Assembly: GCA_020027415.1 (NCBI GenBank)
Contig: JAHRAW010000125.1
Location: forward strand, 1-7,705
Origin: Gammaproteobacteria bacterium
GTDB taxonomy: Bacteria > Pseudomonadota > Gammaproteobacteria > Arenicellales > Poriferihabitantaceae
Length of the DNA: 7,705 nt
Direction: 5' to 3'
Shown: in pieces, positions 1 through 4,404 of the stretch
Position numbering within the stretch: position 1 is the first letter of the stretch
How the letters are laid out: each line of letters starts with the position of its first letter
The notes under the pieces: model-generated
The model's input: the letters and a program-made list of their open reading frames with translations, nothing else
What the model was told of the DNA's origin: nothing
The model's database searches: none
Translations under genes and position numbers: made by a program

Positions 1-2
1 GG

Positions 3-86
3 CTGTGGCGAGAGTTTTACGGTCAACTGATTTTTTGTTTTGCCAAGTTTTTTGATGACTCCAAGCGTCCGCGCTTTTATCCTTAG
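3..86 (+). CDS. C-terminal end of an upstream ORF, possibly a truncated photolyase-like protein
   Basis: Reading frame 3 is open from the window edge to a TAG at 84-86 and gives 27 residues, beginning LWREFYGQLIFCF and ending KRPRFYP. The WREFY block resembles the (L/I)WREFY motif in the FAD-binding domain of DNA photolyases and cryptochromes. In that family roughly 200 residues follow the motif, whereas here only about 20 codons remain. If the resemblance is real, this is a truncated or frameshifted remnant. It may equally be the normal end of an unrelated protein. The other two forward frames stop earlier (TGA at 28-30 and at 53-55). Only the fragment is visible, so identity is weakly supported. 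Confidence 0.3.
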   Translation: MWREFYGQLIFCFAKFFDDSKRPRFYP

Positions 87-91
87 TTTAA

Positions 92-119
92 CGCGAGTTA
101 GCGTGTCCCGCTAATCGCG
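92..119 (+). other. Hairpin upstream of mtaB
   Basis: Positions 92-103 pair with 109-119 to form 11 base pairs with a single bulged G at 97 and a 5-base loop (104-108). The arms read CGCGAGTTAGCG and CGCTAATCGCG. No T-tract follows on either strand, so it is not a classical intrinsic terminator. It lies between the stop at 86 and the mtaB start at 149. It could be a weak terminator or 3'-end stabiliser for the upstream gene, a structure in the mtaB leader, or a protein-binding dyad. The pairing is seen directly; the role is unknown. Confidence 0.5.
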
Positions 120-148
120 CTGATTGCGAAACTGCGCCCCGTTGCGCC

Positions 149-1633
149 ATGAAACGATTCTCCATTGCCACGCTGGGCTGCAAGGTGAACAGTTTTGAGT
201 CAGAACTGATCGCTGAAAAACTGGCGCAACAAAGCTATCAGCGAGTGTCGCACACCGAGCCCGCCGATTTATGCGTGATTAACACCTGCACCGTGACCGC
301 CGAAGCCGACCGTCAGGCGCGGCAACTGGTGCGGCGCGTGGTGCGCAATAACCCGCGCGCCAAGGTGGTGGTTACCGGTTGCTACGCGCAGATGCAGGCG
401 CAGGCTTGCGCGAGTATTGCGGGCGTGTCGTTGGTGGTGGGCAATCAAAATAAACTGGATATTGCGCAGTGGTTGGCACAGGTGCAATCCGCTTCGTTGC
501 CGCCAACCTCGCTACCGAACCCATCGTTACCGACCACTAAGGTGCGCGCGAAACAGGCGGAAGAATCGCCCGCCCGCCGCGTGCAACTGGCACCTGCGGG
601 ACAACCAACGCAAGACGCCGCCAACCCGCCTACGCCAACTTTACTCAGCGGCTTTGACGGTCGCACTCGAGCCTTCGTGCAAATCCAACAAGGCTGCGAT
701 CAAGGTTGCACATTTTGCATCATCCACCAAGCCCGAGGAGCGAATCGTTCTTTCTCCGGCTTGATGATCAAGCGGCAAGTGGAGCGTCTGGTGCGGAATG
801 GGTATCGTGAACTGGTGCTTTGCGGGGTGGATATTGGCTCGTATGGAAGCGATTTTGCCGCCCGCACTGACCACGCCGAACTGGCAACGGCGCACGTTGC
901 AAACTCGCCAAACTCGCTCACCGATTTACTGCGGCAACTGCTCGCCGTGAAGGGGGATTTTCGCATCCGTTTAAGTTCCATTGACCCGGCGCATATCACG
1001 GCACGGTTGATTGCCATGCTCGCCGCCGAACCGAAACTCTGCCCGCAGTTGCATCTTTCCCTGCAAAGCGCCAACACGCTTATTTTGAAACGCATGAAAA
1101 GAAGGGCGAGCCGTGAATTGGTTTATCGGCGCGTTGCGGAATTACGCGCCGCGAATCCGGATTTGGTGCTGGGCGCCGATCTATTAGTTGGCTTTCCCAC
1201 CGAAACCGAGGCGCAGTTTCAGCAGACCTTAGACGCGGTGCATGAACTGGAAATAGCGTATCCGCATGTGTTCGCCTACTCGCCGCGGGCAGGCACGCCA
1301 GCCGCAAAAATCCCCGCCCAAGTTGCGCCGGCTGAGCGCAAACGGCGCGCGAAGTTAGTGCGCGCGCGCGGCAAGCAAGTATGGCGTCAGGTCGCCGCGC
1401 GACAAATCGGCGCGCACTGCCGAGTGCTGATTGAAGGGCACGCTAATTTGCCGACCGGGGTGGTGCGTGCGCGCGCGGCAAATTATTTTCCAGTGTTGGT
1501 GGACGCGCCGCCGTCACCGTCACCGCATCCACGCGCGCAGCGCAAAAACCAATCTTGCCAACCCGGTGACTGGGCGGAAGTGGAGATTGTTGCGTTGCAA
1601 GGCGATGATTTGATTGCGCGCCGACTGGATTAA
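149..1633 (+). CDS. mtaB: tRNA (t6A37) C2-methylthiotransferase MtaB, radical SAM
   Basis: The enzyme adds a methylthio group to N6-threonylcarbamoyladenosine 37, giving ms2t6A in ANN-decoding tRNAs in the cytoplasm. The N-terminal UPF0004 domain (about residues 1-112) has the three cysteines expected for the auxiliary [4Fe-4S] cluster: C11 (TLGCKVNSFES), C47 (NTCTVT) and C78 (TGCYAQ). The radical-SAM cluster motif CX3CX2C is C183, C187 and C190. Further MtaB-type blocks are LSSIDP, LHLSLQ, LILKRMKRR and GFPTETE. A TRAM-like RNA-binding region forms about the last 75 residues. At 494 residues it is longer than the usual 420-450, because of a Pro/Ala-rich linker (about 112-165), an insert after GSYGSDF, and a Pro/Ser-rich TRAM insert. 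The usual IIPYxRG motif reads IIHQARG here. No clear Shine-Dalgarno precedes the ATG, but the start fits the family. The sequence looks alphaproteobacterial in type (inference). MiaB and RimO are less likely given the LILKRMKRR signature. Confidence 0.9.
   Translation: MKRFSIATLGCKVNSFESELIAEKLAQQSYQRVSHTEPADLCVINTCTVTAEADRQARQLVRRVVRNNPRAKVVVTGCYAQMQAQACASIAGVSLVVGNQNKLDIAQWLAQVQSASLPPTSLPNPSLPTTKVRAKQAEESPARRVQLAPAGQPTQDAANPPTPTLLSGFDGRTRAFVQIQQGCDQGCTFCIIHQARGANRSFSGLMIKRQVERLVRNGYRELVLCGVDIGSYGSDFAARTDHAELATAHVANSPNSLTDLLRQLLAVKGDFRIRLSSIDPAHITARLIAMLAAEPKLCPQLHLSLQSANTLILKRMKRRASRELVYRRVAELRAANPDLVLGADLLVGFPTETEAQFQQTLDAVHELEIAYPHVFAYSPRAGTPAAKIPAQVAPAERKRRAKLVRARGKQVWRQVAARQIGAHCRVLIEGHANLPTGVVRARAANYFPVLVDAPPSPSPHPRAQRKNQSCQPGDWAEVEIVALQGDDLIARRLD
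494..538 (+). repeat. Three degenerate 15-bp tandem repeats in the mtaB linker
   Basis: Units 494-508, 509-523 and 524-538 each begin TCG followed by a Leu codon and CCG. They encode the pentapeptides SLPPT, SLPNP and SLPTT (residues 116-130). The repeat lies between the UPF0004 and radical-SAM domains, where the family normally has a short loop. It probably arose by slippage and then diverged. Confidence 0.7.
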
Positions 1634-1643
1634 CCGATATAAT
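1614..1643 (+). promoter_or_regulatory. Candidate sigma70 promoter for ndk
   Basis: A perfect TATAAT lies at 1638-1643, just after the mtaB stop (1631-1633). The best spaced -35 candidate is TTGCGC at 1614-1619, an 18-bp spacer, and it matches TTGACA only in its first three bases. Transcription from about 1650 would give an ndk leader of about 140 nt holding the stem-loop and the 11-bp repeats. The -10 is convincing; the -35 is weak. Confidence 0.45.
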
Positions 1644-1652
1644 CGCAAAGTT

Positions 1653-1716
1653 TGCCGCCGCCGAGGTTGTTGCTTCGTTAGCGGCAATGGTAGCGATGAC
1701 AACAATGGCGACGGCG
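1653..1716 (+). other. Long imperfect stem-loop in the mtaB-ndk gap
   Basis: Positions 1653-1672 pair with 1697-1716, and 1675-1680 with 1691-1696, closing on a 10-base loop (1681-1690). I count 23 pairs, five of them G-U, interrupted by mismatches at 1658/1711, 1664/1705 and 1665/1704 and by a two-base bulge (1673-1674). Only TTT (1718-1720) follows, so it is a poor intrinsic terminator. It could be a structured ndk 5' leader, an mtaB 3'-end structure or a processing site. No known riboswitch class is recognised. Confidence 0.55.
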
Positions 1717-1726
1717 GTTTCGCGCA

Positions 1727-1759
1727 GTTTCCTAATTGTTTCCTAATGGTTCCCTAATC
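1727..1759 (+). repeat. Three tandem 11-bp repeats in the ndk leader
   Basis: The units are GTTTCCTAATT (1727-1737), GTTTCCTAATG (1738-1748) and GTTCCCTAATC (1749-1759). Nine of eleven positions agree in all three. The 11-bp period is close to one helical turn, so a bound protein would meet all copies on one face of the DNA. In RNA, the UUCC or UCCC of each unit could pair with the GGAG of the ndk ribosome binding site. The array ends 32 bp before the ndk ATG. Function is not established. Confidence 0.75.
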
Positions 1760-1779
1760 AAAAGCAGTATCTCTCATTT

Positions 1780-1792
1780 TTGGAGTATCCAA
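1780..1792 (+). promoter_or_regulatory. ndk ribosome binding site inside a small dyad
   Basis: GGAG at 1782-1785 lies 6 bases before the ATG at 1792 and decides that start over an in-frame TTG at 1780, whose own codons contain the GGAG. The 13-base stretch TTGGA-GTA-TCCAA is a perfect 5-bp dyad covering both the Shine-Dalgarno and the A of the start codon. It could partly mask initiation when the RNA folds, though the stem is short. Confidence 0.65.
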
Positions 1793-2238
1793 TGGCGATT
1801 GAACGTACCTTATCCATGGTGAAGCCGGATGTAGTCGGCAAAAACATGATTGGCAAAATTTATCAGCGGTTTGAAGCGGCCGGTTTGCAAATCGTAGCGG
1901 CGCGGATGATGCGCCTGAGCCGACCCGAAGCCGAGCGTTTCTACGCGGTGCATCGGCACAAGCCGTTTTATCGGTCGTTGGTGGAGTTTATGACTTGCGG
2001 TCCGATCATGGCGCAGGTGTTGGAAGGCGAAGACGCCATTCGCAAGAACCGCGAAGTGATGGGCGCAACCAATCCAGATGATGCCGAACCCGGCACGATT
2101 CGCGCCGACTTCGCCACCAATGTGGAACAAAACGCGGTGCATGGTTCCGATGCACCCGAAACCGCAGTCCAAGAAATTGCATTTTTCTTCAGCAACGAAC
2201 AGATTTGCGAACGCCGCGCGGCGGATTCGCGCGCGTAG
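1792..2238 (+). CDS. ndk: Nucleoside diphosphate kinase
   Basis: Ndk transfers the gamma-phosphate of ATP to nucleoside and deoxynucleoside diphosphates through a phosphohistidine intermediate, balancing cytoplasmic NTP and dNTP pools. The 148-residue protein covers the whole family length (about 141-145) with a short RRAADSRA-like tail after the usual end. It opens with MAIERTLSMVKPD, which carries the nucleotide-contacting lysine K11. The catalytic histidine is H117 in the signature NAVHGSD. GATNP (91-95) and GTIRADF (101-107) are also canonical. The ATG at 1792 is chosen because it gives the standard MAIERTL start and has GGAG 6 bases upstream. It sits 158 bp after mtaB, with its own candidate promoter and an elaborate leader, and 78 bp before rlmN, its usual neighbour in gamma- and betaproteobacteria. 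Confidence 0.97.
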   Translation: MAIERTLSMVKPDVVGKNMIGKIYQRFEAAGLQIVAARMMRLSRPEAERFYAVHRHKPFYRSLVEFMTCGPIMAQVLEGEDAIRKNREVMGATNPDDAEPGTIRADFATNVEQNAVHGSDAPETAVQEIAFFFSNEQICERRAADSRA

Positions 2239-2276
2239 GGCAAGTTAGCGCGACCGATTCAATTTCACCAACGCAT

Positions 2277-2299
2277 TCGCCGCCGCTAAGCGATTTTTT
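2277..2299 (+). terminator. Weak candidate terminator after ndk
   Basis: TCGC (2277-2280) can pair with GCGA (2290-2293) around a 9-base loop, followed at once by six T residues (2294-2299). A more distant TTAGCG (2245-2250) can instead pair with CGCTAA (2284-2289). Four pairs make a feeble hairpin, so at most partial termination between ndk and rlmN is plausible. The T-tract is real; the terminator is doubtful. Confidence 0.2.
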
Positions 2300-2311
2300 C
2301 CGCGCATCCAA

Positions 2312-2339
2312 CGCAAATGCCAACGCCAGCGCAAATGCC
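2312..2339 (+). repeat. 18-bp-spaced duplication of the rlmN start context
   Basis: CGCAAATGCC occurs at 2312-2321 and again at 2330-2339, in frame and 18 bp apart, with similar sequence between. It gives rlmN two start codons (2317 and 2335) in almost the same context, neither with a clear Shine-Dalgarno. It may be a small duplication at the gene edge. Confidence 0.6.
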
Positions 2340-3585
2340 GCCACATCCAATCAATCTGATGTCGCTGGAACGCGCCGAGTTGGAAGCCATGTTTGAGCGC
2401 ATGGGTGAGCCAAGTTTTCGCGCGCGACAAGTTTTGCAGTGGCTGTATCAGCGTCAAACCACCTGCATGCACGCGATGACCGATCTCAGCAAGCCGTTGC
2501 GCCAACGCCTGCAGCAAGAGGCGGTCATCGCGTTGCCGGAGATTGTGCGCCAGCAACTGTCGGCGGATGGTAGCGTGAAGTGGCTGTTGAAACTGAGCGA
2601 CGGCAATTGCATTGAAAGCGTTTTTATTCCGGAAGCAACGCGCGGCACCTTATGCGTATCCTCGCAGGTCGGTTGCAGTTTGAACTGCAGTTTTTGCGCG
2701 ACCGCGCGGCAAGGTTTCAATCGCAATCTCACGGTGGATGAAATCATCGGTCAAGTATGGCGCGCCAATCAGGCTTGGTCGGCGAGGCAGCCCGCCTTGC
2801 CGCCGGCGGAAGCCGCGGAGCGGCATGCTGAATCCGCCGGCGGAGCCGCCGCGCGCCGACCGATTACCAACATCGTGATGATGGGCATGGGCGAGCCGCT
2901 GCTGAATTTCCAGTCGGTGGTGTCCGCGATGCGCTTGATGATGGATGATTTCGCGTTTGGGTTGTCGCGGCGGCGGGTTACGCTCAGCACCGCCGGGCTG
3001 GTGCCGGCGATTGACCGATTAGCCGCCGCCTGTCCGGTCAGTTTGGCGGTTTCGCTGCACGCGCCGAGCGATGCATTGCGCGATCAATTAGTGCCGCTGA
3101 ATAAAAAATATCCGATCGCGCAGTTGTTGGCGGCGTGCCGCCGTTATGTCGGCAAGCACAACCGACAAGTGGTTACTTTTGAATATGTGATGTTGAAAGA
3201 TGTGAACGATAGCGCGGCGCAAGCCCGTGCATTGGCGCGATTGCTCGGCGACATGCCCGCCAAAGTGAATCTGATTCCTTTCAACTCGTATGCGGGCATT
3301 CAGTATCAACGTTCCACGCGCCCGGTGATGGAGCGGTTCCGCGATATCTTGCTCAGTAAAAATATCGTCACCGTGACCCGCAAAACCAGAGGCGATGATA
3401 TTGACGCCGCTTGCGGGCAACTCGCTGGCAAGGTGATTGACCGCACCCGTCGCAGCAGCCGTTTGTTACAGCAACAATCCGCAACCCAGCCACCCGCAAC
3501 CAATTCGGTTTCGGTTTCGGTTTCGGTCGCCGCGGCGCGCACCGAATTTGCGTTGCCGGCATCGCCGCGCGGCGTGCTGGCTTGA
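2317..3585 (+). CDS. rlmN: Dual-specificity 23S rRNA A2503 / tRNA A37 C2-methyltransferase RlmN
   Basis: RlmN is a cytoplasmic radical-SAM enzyme that methylates C2 of A2503 in 23S rRNA and of A37 in some tRNAs, tuning decoding and the peptide exit tunnel. The cluster motif CX3CX2C is C120, C124 and C127. C113 (in TLCVSSQVGC) and C366 (in DAACGQLAG) correspond to the two mechanistic cysteines of the E. coli enzyme (C118 and C355). VMMGMGEPLLN and the ending RKTRGDDIDAACGQ are diagnostic. The N-terminal block INLMSLERAEL matches the family's INLL-type start, so the true start is ATG 2317 or ATG 2335; neither has a good ribosome binding site. Oddities are an Ala/Pro/Glu-rich insert of about 18 residues before RRPITNIVMMG, carried by paired GC-rich palindromes, and a C-terminal tail of about 40 residues with an (SV)4 run. 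The tail ends at a locus edge where pilF is usually found. Confidence 0.96.
   Translation: MPTPAQMPPHPINLMSLERAELEAMFERMGEPSFRARQVLQWLYQRQTTCMHAMTDLSKPLRQRLQQEAVIALPEIVRQQLSADGSVKWLLKLSDGNCIESVFIPEATRGTLCVSSQVGCSLNCSFCATARQGFNRNLTVDEIIGQVWRANQAWSARQPALPPAEAAERHAESAGGAAARRPITNIVMMGMGEPLLNFQSVVSAMRLMMDDFAFGLSRRRVTLSTAGLVPAIDRLAAACPVSLAVSLHAPSDALRDQLVPLNKKYPIAQLLAACRRYVGKHNRQVVTFEYVMLKDVNDSAAQARALARLLGDMPAKVNLIPFNSYAGIQYQRSTRPVMERFRDILLSKNIVTVTRKTRGDDIDAACGQLAGKVIDRTRRSSRLLQQQSATQPPATNSVSVSVSVAAARTEFALPASPRGVLA
2800..2844 (+). repeat. Paired GC-rich palindromes inside the rlmN insert
   Basis: CCGCCGGCGGA occurs at 2800-2810 and 2834-2844. The second copy with the preceding T (2833-2844) is a perfect 12-bp palindrome, and the first has a 10-bp palindromic core. 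Between them lies GCATGC (2823-2828). The element falls in the segment where this RlmN is about 18 residues longer than the E. coli protein, so it looks like an in-frame palindromic insertion or local duplication. Confidence 0.6.
3505..3528 (+). repeat. TCGGTT hexamer repeat in the rlmN tail
   Basis: TCGGTT is repeated three times and followed by TCGGTC, in frame, encoding (Ser-Val)4 at residues 397-404 of RlmN. It lies beyond the catalytic core, so copy number could vary by slippage in whole-codon steps without harming the enzyme. Confidence 0.85.
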
Positions 3586-3643
3586 ACAAAGCCAACGCTT
3601 TCACAATGCAGGTCTTACGCTCCGCTGGGAAAAATTATCCACC

Positions 3644-4381
3644 ATGCTGAATCTCGCCACCCATAATTGGTTTGCGAAATGTACGCGGAAATGGCTCGCG
3701 GAAGTTTCCAACCTTGCTAAGCAGGCCGATTCGCGTTCGCAGCCCGGTCAGGCCGAATCACCGCAGCACTACATCGCCCTAATTCTTTCAGTGCTGTTGG
3801 CGATTATTTTGATAGCGGTTTGGTATTGGCAGAAACCACAACCCGATTCGTCGGTTGCTTGGTTGGATATTCCGCTAGCGCAGTACGAAACCGCAGCCGA
3901 AACCGCAGCCGAAACCGCAGATTCGCCCTATCGCTTGTCGCAACAATCCATTAATACGCTGCCGCAACCGAACTTGCCGGACCAAGAGCATATCGCGTGG
4001 CATGCCGCCGAAGTCACTCCGGCGACGCACGAACTCAGTGCACTGAATCAATTGCACACCGCGCAGAACGCGCGCAACGCATCGCAAGGCGCGAGTCAGA
4101 ATAAACCTGCGCAGGCAAGCAAACTCGAGGCTTCCCGCAAGCAGATTTTCTTTGCGGTGGACGCGGACAGTTGGTTGGAAGTGCGCGACGGTAACGGCGC
4201 GCAGTTAATCCACCGCATGGCGTACCGCGGGCAACGATTAACACTGGAAGGGCGACCGCCTTTTTCAGTGTTTATCGGTAACGCGGACGGCGTTCAGGTT
4301 GCCTACTCGGGCAAGCCGGTGCGCTTCACTGCGCCCAAACTCGGCTTGTTTGCGCGCTTCAAAGTTGGCTTCGCCGACTAA
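3644..4381 (+). CDS. RodZ-like membrane protein lacking the N-terminal HTH domain
   Basis: RodZ normally joins a cytoplasmic helix-turn-helix domain that binds MreB to a membrane helix and a periplasmic beta domain (DUF4115), helping to set rod shape. This 245-residue protein has a short, basic N-terminus (about 42 residues), one membrane segment at about 43-62 (YIALILSVLLAIILIAVWYW), a low-complexity linker with an ETAA repeat (82-93), and a C-terminal domain from about 166. That domain fits DUF4115: DADSWLEVRDGNG, LTLEGRPPFSVFIGNADGV, VAYSGKPVRF. ATG 3644 is the first in-frame ATG. The frame is open upstream into rlmN with only non-ATG starts. A faint HTH-like string, AGLTL followed by LSTMLNL, spans the chosen start, so a partial HTH remnant is possible. 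Position between rlmN and hisS supports the RodZ call. pilF and ispG, its usual flanks, are absent. Confidence 0.72.
   Translation: MLNLATHNWFAKCTRKWLAEVSNLAKQADSRSQPGQAESPQHYIALILSVLLAIILIAVWYWQKPQPDSSVAWLDIPLAQYETAAETAAETADSPYRLSQQSINTLPQPNLPDQEHIAWHAAEVTPATHELSALNQLHTAQNARNASQGASQNKPAQASKLEASRKQIFFAVDADSWLEVRDGNGAQLIHRMAYRGQRLTLEGRPPFSVFIGNADGVQVAYSGKPVRFTAPKLGLFARFKVGFAD
3887..3922 (+). repeat. 12-bp tandem repeat in the RodZ-like linker
   Basis: GAAACCGCAGCC is repeated twice exactly (3887-3898, 3899-3910) with a third copy differing only in its last two bases (3911-3922). It encodes ETAA, ETAA, ETAD just outside the membrane segment. The near-identity of the copies suggests recent expansion. 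Confidence 0.85.
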
Positions 4382-4392
4382 GCCACTAAGCC
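4377..4392 (+). repeat. 8-bp tandem duplication over the RodZ-like stop codon
   Basis: ACTAAGCC occurs back to back at 4377-4384 and 4385-4392. The first copy carries the in-frame TAA (4379-4381). The second carries another TAA in a different frame. It fills most of the 23-bp gap before hisS, which otherwise shows no Shine-Dalgarno. Confidence 0.8.
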
Positions 4393-4404
4393 GGCGCAAA
4401 AAGC

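Noticed and set aside
52..80. Possible mtaB promoter: TTGATG (52-57) and TTTTAT (75-80), spacer 17
   Set aside because: Each box matches only four of six consensus bases in an AT-rich stretch where such matches arise easily, and it lies within the preceding open frame.
1359..1477. Alternating purine-pyrimidine runs (1359-1370 and 1463-1477) that could adopt Z-DNA
   Set aside because: They encode Arg/Ala-rich stretches of mtaB and follow from GCG/CGC codon use; nothing ties them to a function.
3437..3643. Upstream in-frame extension of the RodZ-like gene starting at TTG 3437
   Set aside because: The extension overlaps the rlmN C-terminus and encodes an Arg-rich, RFRFRF-type product of the TCGGTT repeat read in another frame. 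No ribosome binding site supports it. The short part nearest ATG 3644 is kept as a separate low-interest finding.
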